Shown piece by piece: positions 1 to 7,548 of a DNA stretch of 64,000 nucleotides; the stretch's first letter is position 1; each line of letters starts with the position of its first letter. Both the position numbers and the translations under genes were made by a program. Source of the DNA: Phenylobacterium sp. RIFCSPHIGHO2_01_FULL_69_31 (GTDB lineage Bacteria > Pseudomonadota > Alphaproteobacteria > Caulobacterales > Caulobacteraceae); NCBI RefSeq assembly GCF_001824475.1, contig NZ_MHXN01000009.1, positions 1 to 64,000 of the forward strand. The letters run 5' to 3'. Below the pieces are notes generated by a model. That model was not told the DNA's origin, ran no database searches, and saw nothing but the letters and a program-made list of their open reading frames with translations.

Positions 1-32
1 AGATCCAGACCAATCGTAACCACCTGACCCAT
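1..32 (-). mobile_element. IS110-family transposase, 5' end only
   Basis: The first 32 bases, read on the minus strand, are an ATG followed by codons for GQVVTIGLDL, preceded by a strong GAGGAGGAG ribosome site. This is the characteristic start of IS110-family DEDD transposases, where the Asp of the IGLDLAK motif is the first catalytic residue. The rest of the gene lies outside the window. The segment up to about position 90 (a GGAGCATAGCTCC palindrome and a TGGACGGCTC sequence on the minus strand) looks like the element's leader and end; the exact boundary is inferred. Confidence 0.75.
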
Positions 33-130
33 GCTCTCCTCCTCTTCAGCAGGAGCTATGCTCCCGCGGGTGGTGGAGAGCCGTCCACAGCATCAATTGC
101 GGACATTCGGGCAGGAGCAGAGGGCGGCCC

Positions 131-637
131 CTAGCTGCGAACCCGGACTGTGTTGGTCTTGAAGCCTAAGCCGATCATGCTGCCTCCTGACGCTTGGAAG
201 CAGAGTTCGCGAATATTCCTGATCCGCGATGTGCTCACGTAGGCGACGCCTCGCACGATCGGACCCTTTCTTCCCTTGAGGTTCGGTTGTCTACCGCTCG
301 ACGCGTTCAGGGTTATGCCATCAACGTAGACGTCCTCTGCGCTGACCCATTTGAGGTCGAACCGACCCCCCTGAACGCGGCCAGCGTCCTTGTAGCGGCA
401 GTCTGTCACCACAAGATGGAAACTCGAATCCGCGCCAGTCACGGTTTGAGCAAGTCGCGCAGGCAGCTCGACCGTGTAGGTCTGCCAAGGCGGATCATCC
501 TCATTGGGTCCGATGGTGCCTTCCGGACGAATTGTGGAGAGCCCAGCCTTGTGAACTGAAAGGCCCCCCGTCCGCACCGTACACCCCGCCAGCACCAAGA
601 CTCCGAGGACAACCACAACCATGCGCAATGGGCTCAT
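131..637 (-). CDS. Hypothetical lipoprotein
   Basis: Predicted 168-residue exported lipoprotein of unknown function. The start at 637 was chosen because a GGGAGAG ribosome site lies just upstream and because it gives a textbook lipoprotein signal: a short charged start, a hydrophobic run (VVVVLGVLVL) and an LAGC lipobox with the modified Cys at residue 19. A longer frame open to 790 would bury this signal internally. The mature part contains two more Cys and no domain I recognise. The gene is visibly less GC-rich than its neighbours and sits next to an IS110 end, so it may have been acquired horizontally (inference). Confidence 0.6.
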   Translation of the reverse strand: MSPLRMVVVVLGVLVLAGCTVRTGGLSVHKAGLSTIRPEGTIGPNEDDPPWQTYTVELPARLAQTVTGADSSFHLVVTDCRYKDAGRVQGGRFDLKWVSAEDVYVDGITLNASSGRQPNLKGRKGPIVRGVAYVSTSRIRNIRELCFQASGGSMIGLGFKTNTVRVRS

Positions 638-860
638 ACGCCCACGCTCTCCCGGGAGTGCTTTGACTGCAAGGGCCGCCTTCCACCCGTCTCTGACGTT
701 CGAAACGTCGGTTGGCGGGCGGGTGTAGAGCGTTCCGTTCCGGCGGCTCGCCAGGATGTAGACCGCGATGAAGGCGTGCTGCCCGACCATCGTTGGAAGC
801 TAGGTCGTGACGTAGATTGCGTCATCCGTCGTGGAGCAGCTTCAAGGTTGCGTCTGCTGG

Positions 861-904
861 GTCCCGGGTCTTCGCGCTCTGGCGAGCGCTGCGCCCGGGA
901 TGAC
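861..904. repeat. REP-like palindrome
   Basis: An imperfect palindrome of about 44 bases in the gap between the lipoprotein gene and the esterase operon. The outer arms are TCCCGGG and CCCGGGA, and an inner stem is GCGCTC/GAGCGC with a TGGC loop. The form (CCCGGG arms, GCGC-rich centre, ATGAC tail) resembles dispersed intergenic palindromes of GC-rich alphaproteobacteria. It could also act as a weak terminator for the esterase operon. Confidence 0.5.
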
Positions 905-966
905 GGCAGGGGGGCGGATAACTGTCGCCCACCCGCTCCTGACGTGCGGAAGGTCCGCTTCACCGC

Positions 967-2580
967 TCAAGCGGCGCCCGCAGCTGCGGCCCAGAGCTTG
1001 CGGAAGGCCCCGCGGGGGTCGCTTTCCACGTGGCTGGCCGGGTTGTCGAAGACCATGGTGGTGCGTCGCGCCGCGTCGTAGGGCGCCCAGGCCGGCAGCT
1101 TGGCGGTGTTGGGATCGCCCGTGGCGGCGAGGGCGACGATGGCCGAGGATAGCTCGTCGGACAGGCGGGCGCTGTTGGCGTTGGGGCCCTGGAGGGCGCC
1201 GCGGATCTCGCGCGAGCTCGGGCCCACGTCGACCCCGTGCGTCGCCCCATAGCGACCGCCCCACGCGGGGCTCGGCGCTTTCCACAGGTAGACGTAGGCG
1301 GGCGCGCGGCCGAGAGCCGCCTTGCGTTCGGCCATGGCGAAGCTCGCGCCGCGCCCCATGTCGCTGATGATCCGCGACTGGATGAGGTAGGGCGCCGCCT
1401 GCGGATCTTCGTCGCGGTACATCTGCAGGACCTCGGCGGTCCGCGCACCGAGCCGCGGCGAAAACGACTTGGCCACGCCCTCCCAGGTCTCGTCGAAGTT
1501 CCGCTGGCGATAGGTCCGCTCGTCCAGGGTCGTGGAGACGATCATCGGAACGTCGGCGCTGATCGCCGGCGCGTCGGGATCGAACGGGTGGCGCGGCATG
1601 GCCACACCGTCCAGCACCGGGGTGAAGGCGTTGGGCGCCTCGCCCCGCAGGCGCTGGCCCGCCTCCAGATCGGCCTGGGCGGAGAGAAGGTCGTAGGCCG
1701 GGATCGCCTGGAGCTTGCGGATGTCGCCGCCGCCGAGGTTCACGGCCTTGAGGAAGGTGTCCGCGGTCGCCTTGGCCCGCTCGCGCGGGGCGACCCGGAG
1801 CATGGCCCCGCTCATCTGGACGGCGCGGTGGAACAGGCCCTGGGCCGAGGGCATGGCCATCAGGGCCGAAACCTTCGCCCCGCCGCCGGACTGACCGATG
1901 ATCAGCACCCGGGCGGGATCGCCGCCGAAGGCCTCGATGTTGCGGTTCACCCAGGCCAGGGCCGCCGAGAGATCCAGCAGGCCGGCCATGCCGGACTGGG
2001 CGAAGGCCTGCGGCGCGCCGCTGTCGGCCAGGTGCAGGAAGCCGAACGCCGAGAGCCGATGGTTCACGCTGATCACCACGCAGTCGCCGTGCCGCGCCTG
2101 CATCTCGCCGTCCATTCCCGGAGAGTTGCTGGACCCGCCGTAGAAGCCGCCACCGTGGAACCGGACGATCACCGGCTTCTTCGCCGTGCGCGAAAGGTCG
2201 GGCGTCCAGACGTTGAGGTTGAGGCAGTCCTCGCCCATGCCACCGGGCTGGATGTCGAGCTGGATCAGGTTGGCGTAGTCGCTGCGCCGGTCGCCCGGCA
2301 TCTGGGGGCAGACATTGCCGTAGTCCAGCGCATCGCGGACGCCGGCCCACGGCTTCACCGGCTGGGGCGGCCGGAACCGGTTCGCGCCCGAGGTGTCGGC
2401 GCCATAGGGCACGCCCTTGAAGACCTTGACCCCGCCGGAGACCAGGCCGCGCAGGCGCCCCTCGGCGGTCTCGACGATGGGGAAGATGTCGGTGGTGGCG
2501 GCGCGCGCCACGCCTGCCATGAAGAACGAGGCGCCGGCTGCGCCCAGCACGGCCCGGCGGCTCGCGTTGAAGTGGGTCAT
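967..2580 (-). CDS. Secreted carboxylesterase (type B family), copy 1
   Basis: Predicted 537-residue alpha/beta-hydrolase of the carboxylesterase type B family, hydrolysing carboxylic esters; the natural substrate is unknown. A Tat-like signal opens the protein (SRRAVLGAAG with a hydrophobic stretch to about residue 27), so it is probably periplasmic. Family marks are the EDCLNLNVWTP signature (about 117-127), the HGGG oxyanion motif (142-145) and the GQSGG nucleophile elbow with Ser231. It follows the second esterase gene by 12 bases on the same strand, so the two form an operon. Length is normal for the family. Confidence 0.9.
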   Translation of the reverse strand: MTHFNASRRAVLGAAGASFFMAGVARAATTDIFPIVETAEGRLRGLVSGGVKVFKGVPYGADTSGANRFRPPQPVKPWAGVRDALDYGNVCPQMPGDRRSDYANLIQLDIQPGGMGEDCLNLNVWTPDLSRTAKKPVIVRFHGGGFYGGSSNSPGMDGEMQARHGDCVVISVNHRLSAFGFLHLADSGAPQAFAQSGMAGLLDLSAALAWVNRNIEAFGGDPARVLIIGQSGGGAKVSALMAMPSAQGLFHRAVQMSGAMLRVAPRERAKATADTFLKAVNLGGGDIRKLQAIPAYDLLSAQADLEAGQRLRGEAPNAFTPVLDGVAMPRHPFDPDAPAISADVPMIVSTTLDERTYRQRNFDETWEGVAKSFSPRLGARTAEVLQMYRDEDPQAAPYLIQSRIISDMGRGASFAMAERKAALGRAPAYVYLWKAPSPAWGGRYGATHGVDVGPSSREIRGALQGPNANSARLSDELSSAIVALAATGDPNTAKLPAWAPYDAARRTTMVFDNPASHVESDPRGAFRKLWAAAAGAA

Positions 2581-2592
2581 CTGCTGAGGCTC

Positions 2593-4179
2593 CTAGCTGC
2601 CGCCGCGCACGGCGGGGAACTGCGCCATGAACAGGCGCTCTTCACGGAACGGGTCGTTGACGAGCTTCGGCGGCGCGTCGAACAGCATGACGGGGCGCTT
2701 CGCCACATCGTAGGTCGGCCATTTGGGAATGCCGGCGTGGTTCGGATCGCCTGTCTTAGCGAAGGCCAGCCAGGCGCCCGCCATGGCCTCGGTCATCGCC
2801 TTGGTCTCGTCGCTCGGAGGCCCGGTCAGGTGCGGGGCGCGGGCGACGTTGTCGAACATGAACGGCAGGTCGATGGTGTGCTCGCTGAACCGCCGCCCGC
2901 CCTGCACCGGGGAGCGCCAGGTCACCTGGTAGACCCAGGTGCGATTGGCCCGGCCGTTCTGTTCGTGCCGCTTCTCGGCCATGGTGGTGGCGTTGGTGAT
3001 GTAGGCGCGCCAGGACGCGGCCTTGAAGAACATCTCGGCGTTGGAGCCGGAGGGTGTGGAGGCCTTGAAGACCCGCACCGCCTCGTCCGCCGCCTCGGGC
3101 GGGACGATGCTCGTCAGCCGCTGCTTCAGGCCCCCCTCGTCCATGGAGAACAGGGCCTCGTCCCGGCCAAGCTGGTTGGACAGTTCGGTCTGGGTCGTGC
3201 CCAGCATCAGCGGGACCTTCGCGGTCTGTTTCGGCGCGTTGGGCAGCCACGGGTCGGAGGTGAAGGAAATCCCGTCGATCACCGGCTCGAACCGGTAGCC
3301 CGCCGCGGCGATCACCTGGCGCTGGGCGGCGCCGAGCTGTTCGATAGGGACTTGCTGGAGCTTGCGCGCATCGGCCGGCGCCAGATCCAGCTTCTTGAGC
3401 AGGGCGTTGGTAAGCGCCGCGGCCTGGTCCCTGGTGTGGACCCTGAGGTGCGAGCCCGACTGCACCACGCCCTTGTGGAACAGGCCGGCGGCCTCGGTCC
3501 CGGCGAAGCAGACGCTGACCTTCCGGCCCCCGCCCGACTGGCCATAGATCATGACGTTGCCGGGATCGCCGCCGAAGGCCGCGATGTTGGCGCGGACCCA
3601 CTTCATGGCCAGGACCAGGTCCAGGTAGCCGACGTTGCCGGACTGGGCGAAGTCGGCGCCCAGCGGCCCGGACAGGTCGCAGAAGCCGAAAACGTTCAGG
3701 CGGTGGTTGATGGTGGCCACCACCACGTCGCCGCGCCGGGCCATGTTCGCCCCGTCGTAGAGTCCGCTGGAGCCGGTTCCGGCTTCGAAGCCGCCGCCGT
3801 GGAACCAGAGGAGCACCGGCCGCCGGCCCGCCGCGCCCGCCTGCGGCGTCCAGACGTTGATGCGCAGGCAGTCTTCGCTGATGGGACCGGGAACGGTCAG
3901 GATCGTGCGCGGCTGGGGCGCCTGGTCGCCGAACTCGAAGGCCTCGCGGACGCCGGCGAAGGTCTCGGCCGGGCGGGGCGGCATGAACCGGCCGGCGCCG
4001 CCGGTGTCGGCCCCGTAGCGCATGCCCCTGAAGACCTGGACGCCGTTCTCCAGCCGGCCGCGGTAGCGCCCCTCGGTGGTCTCCACGACCTGGCCGTCGC
4101 TGGCCCAGGCCCGGCCCGACGCCAGCAGGCCGACGCCCAGGCCCACCAGGCCGCGGCGCGAAAGGTTCAAGCTCTGCAT
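2593..4179 (-). CDS. Secreted carboxylesterase (type B family), copy 2
   Basis: Predicted 528-residue type B carboxylesterase, first gene of a two-gene operon. It begins with an RR-containing signal (LSRRGLVGLGVGLLASG) indicating Tat export. It shows SEDCLRINVWTP (about 101-112), HGGG (127-130) and GQSGGG with the nucleophile Ser215. It is clearly paralogous to the downstream gene but diverged, which suggests an old tandem duplication with split substrate range (inference). The promoter should lie in the roughly 95 bases shared with zapE, which ends at 4275 on the same strand; no clear box was recognised there. Confidence 0.9.
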   Translation of the reverse strand: MQSLNLSRRGLVGLGVGLLASGRAWASDGQVVETTEGRYRGRLENGVQVFRGMRYGADTGGAGRFMPPRPAETFAGVREAFEFGDQAPQPRTILTVPGPISEDCLRINVWTPQAGAAGRRPVLLWFHGGGFEAGTGSSGLYDGANMARRGDVVVATINHRLNVFGFCDLSGPLGADFAQSGNVGYLDLVLAMKWVRANIAAFGGDPGNVMIYGQSGGGRKVSVCFAGTEAAGLFHKGVVQSGSHLRVHTRDQAAALTNALLKKLDLAPADARKLQQVPIEQLGAAQRQVIAAAGYRFEPVIDGISFTSDPWLPNAPKQTAKVPLMLGTTQTELSNQLGRDEALFSMDEGGLKQRLTSIVPPEAADEAVRVFKASTPSGSNAEMFFKAASWRAYITNATTMAEKRHEQNGRANRTWVYQVTWRSPVQGGRRFSEHTIDLPFMFDNVARAPHLTGPPSDETKAMTEAMAGAWLAFAKTGDPNHAGIPKWPTYDVAKRPVMLFDAPPKLVNDPFREERLFMAQFPAVRGGS

Positions 4180-4274
4180 TTGCGGCCCCCGCCCTCAGCA
4201 ACGGCCTCCCCAGCCGCGTCGCAACCATACCGTGGTTTCGAACAAAAGCGATTGCAGGCGTGAAGCAGACGGGC

Positions 4275-5390
4275 CTAGCGGTCCTCCAGCCAGCCGGCGG
4301 AGCGCATTTCCTGGAGGCGGGAGGCTGTGCGCTCGAATTCGAAGGCGCCGTCGCCTTCGGGGTAGAGCTTCGTGGGTTCGGCCTCGGCCAGGACGATCAG
4401 GTGGGTGCGGGCCTCGTAGAGGGCGTCCACCAGGATGACGAGGCGCCGCGCCTCCTCCCGCCGGTTGGCGGTCAGGCGGGGCAGGCCGTCGAGGAACACG
4501 GTGTGGAAGCGCTCGGCCAGGGCGATGTAGTCGTTGGGGCCGAGGGCCACGGAGCAGAGGCTGCCGAAGCCGGCGCGCAGCAGGCCGCCGGACGCGTGCG
4601 GGAAGTGCACCTTGCGGCCCAGCACCTCCAGCGTCTCGCCGCTCTCCTCCTCCGGGCCCAGCATCTCGCGCCACAGGGCGTCGAACTGGCGTTCGTTGTC
4701 GGGGTCGATGGGGGAGAACCAGGTGCCGGTCGCCCGCAGGCGGTCCAGCCGGTAGTCGTGCGGCCCGGCGATGGTGACGACCTCGACCTTGCTCTTCAGG
4801 AGGTCGATGAAGGGCAGGAAGAGCTGGCGGTTGATGCCGTTCTTGTAGAGGTCGTCGGGCAGGCGGTTCGAAGTGGCCACCAGGGTCACGCCGCGGGCGA
4901 ACAGGGCCTCGAACAGGCGGCCCAGGATCATGGCGTCGGCGATGTCGGTGACCTGGAACTCGTCGAAGCACAGCAGCCGCGACTGCTCGGCCACCACGTC
5001 GGCCACGGGCACGATGGGATCGTCGCCCTTGTGCTGGCCGAACCGGGCCTTGCGCGCGGCCGCATCGCCCTTGCGCCAGGCGTCGATCAGCCGGTGCACC
5101 TCGCCCATGAAGACGTGGAAGTGGGTGCGGCGCTTGGAGGTCTCCTTCGAGGTCTCGAAGAACAGGTCCATCAGCATGGACTTGCCGCGCCCGACCGGGC
5201 CGATCAGGTAGACGCCCCGCTGCCCCTCGGGCTTGTGGAACAGCTTGCGCAGGCCGTTCGGCGGCCGGGCGGCGGCCAGGTCGGCTTCCAGGCGGACCAG
5301 GGGGGCGAGCGCCGCGGCCTGGGCGGGATCGGGCCGGATGGCGCCCGCCCGGACCCGGGCGTCGTAGGCGGCTTGCAGGGCTGAGGCCAT
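4275..5390 (-). CDS. zapE: Cell division protein ZapE (AFG1-like ATPase)
   Basis: Predicted 371-residue AAA-type P-loop ATPase of the AFG1/ZapE family. In E. coli ZapE acts at the division ring; mitochondrial relatives act in quality control. Walker A is GPVGRGKS (residues 64-71) and Walker B is LLCFDEFQVTDIAD, with Asp143 and Glu144. The arginine-containing SNRLPDDLYKNG motif typical of the family follows. Length is normal and the protein looks complete. It is transcribed away from the small gene at 5482. Confidence 0.93.
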   Translation of the reverse strand: MASALQAAYDARVRAGAIRPDPAQAAALAPLVRLEADLAAARPPNGLRKLFHKPEGQRGVYLIGPVGRGKSMLMDLFFETSKETSKRRTHFHVFMGEVHRLIDAWRKGDAAARKARFGQHKGDDPIVPVADVVAEQSRLLCFDEFQVTDIADAMILGRLFEALFARGVTLVATSNRLPDDLYKNGINRQLFLPFIDLLKSKVEVVTIAGPHDYRLDRLRATGTWFSPIDPDNERQFDALWREMLGPEEESGETLEVLGRKVHFPHASGGLLRAGFGSLCSVALGPNDYIALAERFHTVFLDGLPRLTANRREEARRLVILVDALYEARTHLIVLAEAEPTKLYPEGDGAFEFERTASRLQEMRSAGWLEDR

Positions 5391-5481
5391 CCGCCCCGCC
5401 TAGCCGCGGGAACGCCGGAGCGCAAGGAACGGGCCGGCCGCCCCGGGGTTGATCCTTCTTGAGTGGAATGAGGAGTACCCC

Positions 5482-5772
5482 ATGGCTGATCGCAACGACG
5501 GCGCCGAGATCCCCACGGGCGGCATGCCCGAGCGCAACGCCGCCGGTCTCGGCGACGTGCCCGGCGACTTGGGCGCCGGCACCCCGGCGAACGTCGACAT
5601 CCACAAGCTGGGCCAGCCCGACAATCCCGAGCAGGAATGGGGCGAGGCGGCGGGCGAGGGCGCGACCTTCTCCGCCAACCACACCCGGCGCGGCGAGCCC
5701 ACCGAGGCCATGCGCGCCCAGGGCGCCAAGACGCGCGCCGCCAACAAGGACATCGTCAGCCGGCGCAACTAG
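5482..5772 (+). CDS. Small conserved hydrophilic protein
   Basis: Predicted 96-residue protein with no recognised domain. The ATG at 5482 was chosen because AGGAG lies 7 bases upstream. Composition is rich in Gly, Ala, Asp, Glu and Asn with no membrane segment, which suggests an intrinsically disordered cytoplasmic protein. The C-terminus is basic and Ala-rich. It lies just upstream of the his leader, but a GC-rich hairpin (5784-5816) and a separate palindrome follow it, so it is probably its own transcription unit. Function unknown. Confidence 0.65.
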   Translation: MADRNDGAEIPTGGMPERNAAGLGDVPGDLGAGTPANVDIHKLGQPDNPEQEWGEAAGEGATFSANHTRRGEPTEAMRAQGAKTRAANKDIVSRRN

Positions 5773-5783
5773 CCAGGTGCGGC

Positions 5784-5816
5784 GGGGCCCTCGGCCTCGC
5801 CGCAGGCCGACGCCCC
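5784..5816 (+). terminator. GC-rich hairpin after the small conserved gene
   Basis: GGGG (5784-5787) and TCGGCCT (5791-5797) pair with AGGCCGA (5804-5810) and CCCC (5813-5816) around a CGCCGC loop. It begins 11 bases after a stop codon, which fits termination, but no T-run follows. Confidence 0.4.
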
Positions 5817-5837
5817 GTTCGTGACTCGGTCACGAAC
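5817..5837. promoter_or_regulatory. Perfect palindrome upstream of the his leader
   Basis: GTTCGTGAC (5817-5825) and GTCACGAAC (5829-5837) form perfect 9-base arms around TCG. It lies 22 bases before the histidine leader peptide start. It may be a protein operator or an RNA hairpin; the sequence does not decide between them. Confidence 0.5.
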
Positions 5838-5846
5838 ATCCGCTAA

Positions 5847-5975
5847 GAGCCCGCCGTCATGACGCGGACCGCGCACCATCACGGCCATCACCATCCGACC
5901 CTGGCGGGATCGGCTGGCGGGCTCGTGGCTTAGGCGATCCCCCCTTCCGAGCCCCGCACCAGCGGACGGGGCTCG
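5847..5975 (+). promoter_or_regulatory. Histidine attenuator (mutually exclusive hairpins)
   Basis: Four segments behave as a classical attenuator. Segment 1, GAGCCCGCC (5847-5855), is perfectly complementary to segment 2, GGCGGGCTC (5916-5924). Segment 2 with its next base (GGGCTCG, 5919-5925) also pairs over 7 bases with segment 3 (CGAGCCC, 5948-5954). Segment 3 (CGAGCCCCG, 5948-5956) pairs over 9 bases with segment 4 (CGGGGCTCG, 5967-5975). A His-rich leader peptide runs through segments 1-2. A ribosome stalled on the His codons would leave segment 2 free to pair with 3, blocking 3:4. The 3:4 hairpin is not followed by a good T-run, so the downstream step could be atypical termination rather than standard intrinsic termination. 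Confidence 0.75.
5859..5933 (+). CDS. Histidine leader peptide
   Basis: A 24-codon reading frame starting MTRTAHHHGHHHP and ending in TAG at 5931. Six of its first 12 residues are His (codons at 5874-5882 and 5886-5894). Segments able to form alternative hairpins lie just before, within and after it. It sits 85 bases before hisS, the first gene of hisS-hisZ-hisG. The ribosome site is weak (TAAGAG at 5844-5849), and that region is itself part of hairpin segment 1. It is a regulatory peptide: its translation would sense charged histidyl-tRNA. Confidence 0.8.
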   Translation: MTRTAHHHGHHHPTLAGSAGGLVA

Positions 5976-6018
5976 AACCTTCAGCTTCGTCCGTCGCCCT
6001 CCTTCCAACGAGACGACG

Positions 6019-7548
6019 ATGAGCACTTCCCGAGACGATTCCTTGAGTGAGGCCGCCGCAGCCGGTAAGCGCGCGGCCATGACCAGCGATCCCAACAGAC
6101 CCGAAGCCCGCGCCCCCCGCGGGTTCATCGACCGCCGCGCGCGGGACGTCGTCGCCGAGCGCGCCATCCTGGCGGCCGTGAGCGGGGTCTACGAACGCTG
6201 GGGCTTCGAGCCGCTGGAGACCGGGGCGTTCGAATATGCCGACGCCCTGGGCAAGTTCCTGCCCGACGCCGACCGGCCGAACGAGGGCGTCTTCGCCCTG
6301 CAGGACGACGACGAGCAGTGGATGGCCCTGCGGTACGACCTGACCGCGCCGCTGGCCCGGTTCGCGGCGCAGAACTGGGAGACCCTGCCCAAGCCGTTCC
6401 GCCGCTACGCCTTCGGGCCGGTGTGGCGCAACGAGAAGCCGGGGCCGGGGCGTTTCCGCGAGTTCGTGCAATGCGACGCCGACACCGTGGGCTCGGCGCG
6501 GCCGGAGGCGGACGCCGAGATCATCGCCATGGCGGTGGAGGGGCTGGAAGCCGCGGGCCTGCCCGCCGGCTCGGCGCTGATCAAGATCAACAACAGGAAG
6601 CTCCTCAACGGCCTGATGAGCGCCGCCGGCGTGGCCGACGAGGGGCAGAAGCTGGCCGTGCTGCGGGCGGTGGACAAGCTGGATCGCCTGGGCCCGGACG
6701 GCGTGCGGCTCTTGCTGGGCGAGGGGCGCAAGGACGAGAGCGGCGACTTCACCAAGGGCGCGGGGCTGAACGCCGCGGCCGCCGAGCGGGTGCTGGCCTT
6801 CACCGCCGCAGGGGCGGGTGACCGCGCGTCCACCCTGGCGAAGCTGGCGGACGTGGTGGGCGGCTCGGCCGAGGGCGACGAGGGGCTGGCCGAACTGGCC
6901 GCCATCGATGCGGCGCTCACCGGCCTGGGCGTGGCCGCCGACCGGGCGACCTTCGACCCCTCGGTGGTGCGGGGGCTGGAGTACTACACCGGCGCGGTCT
7001 TCGAGGCCGAGCTGCTGCTGTCCACCCTGGACGAGAAGGGCCAGCCGATGCGGTTCGGCTCCATCGGCGGGGGTGGGCGGTACGACGACCTGGTGGCGCG
7101 GTTCACCGGCGAGCGGACTCCGGCGACGGGCTTTTCCTTCGGCGTCTCGCGCCTGGCCTCGGCGCTGAAGGCGGCGGGGCGGGACCTCGCCAAGGCGGCG
7201 CGCGGGCCGGTGGTGGTGATCGCCTTCGACCAGACGCGGATGGCGGATTACTTCGCCGTGGCGCGCGAGATCCGGGCCGCCGGCATTCCGGCCGAGGTCT
7301 ATCTGGGCTCCTCCGGAATGAAGGCCCAGATGAAGTACGCCGACCGCCGCCTGTCGCCCGCCGCGGTGATCGTGGGCGAGGACGAGCTGGCCGCCGGGAC
7401 CGTCACGGTGAAGGACCTGGACCTGGGCCGCGTGCTGGCCTCGAAGGTGGCCGACAACGCCGAATGGCGCGAGCAGCGGCCGGGCCAGCAGACCATCCCG
7501 CGCGGCGAGCTGACGGCGGCCCTGCGCCGCATCCTGGACGCCGGCTGA
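6019..7548 (+). CDS. hisS: Histidyl-tRNA synthetase
   Basis: Predicted 509-residue class II aminoacyl-tRNA synthetase that charges tRNA-His. Motif 2 with the WRNEKPGPGR loop is at about residues 128-150, the histidine-specific RGLEYYTG motif is in the C-terminal half, and motif 3 (GFSFGVSRL) follows. The HisRS anticodon-binding domain closes the protein. The start at 6019 gives a poorly conserved 20-residue lead; Met21 at 6079 is an alternative, though neither has a strong ribosome site. hisZ starts on the last base of the hisS stop (TGATG), so the two are translationally coupled. The upstream His attenuator suggests control by histidine supply. Confidence 0.95.
   Translation: MSTSRDDSLSEAAAAGKRAAMTSDPNRPEARAPRGFIDRRARDVVAERAILAAVSGVYERWGFEPLETGAFEYADALGKFLPDADRPNEGVFALQDDDEQWMALRYDLTAPLARFAAQNWETLPKPFRRYAFGPVWRNEKPGPGRFREFVQCDADTVGSARPEADAEIIAMAVEGLEAAGLPAGSALIKINNRKLLNGLMSAAGVADEGQKLAVLRAVDKLDRLGPDGVRLLLGEGRKDESGDFTKGAGLNAAAAERVLAFTAAGAGDRASTLAKLADVVGGSAEGDEGLAELAAIDAALTGLGVAADRATFDPSVVRGLEYYTGAVFEAELLLSTLDEKGQPMRFGSIGGGGRYDDLVARFTGERTPATGFSFGVSRLASALKAAGRDLAKAARGPVVVIAFDQTRMADYFAVAREIRAAGIPAEVYLGSSGMKAQMKYADRRLSPAAVIVGEDELAAGTVTVKDLDLGRVLASKVADNAEWREQRPGQQTIPRGELTAALRRILDAG

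Noticed and set aside
1237..4263. A 1008-codon open frame on the plus strand
   Set aside because: It is antisense to two clear carboxylesterase genes, its product is a His/Gly/Arg-rich low-complexity sequence with no domain, and GC-rich codon bias produces such frames routinely.
5948..5975. The 3:4 hairpin as a plain terminator of the upstream small gene
   Set aside because: A separate hairpin directly follows that gene at 5784-5816, and the hairpin lies after the His-rich leader with alternative pairings, which fits attenuation better.
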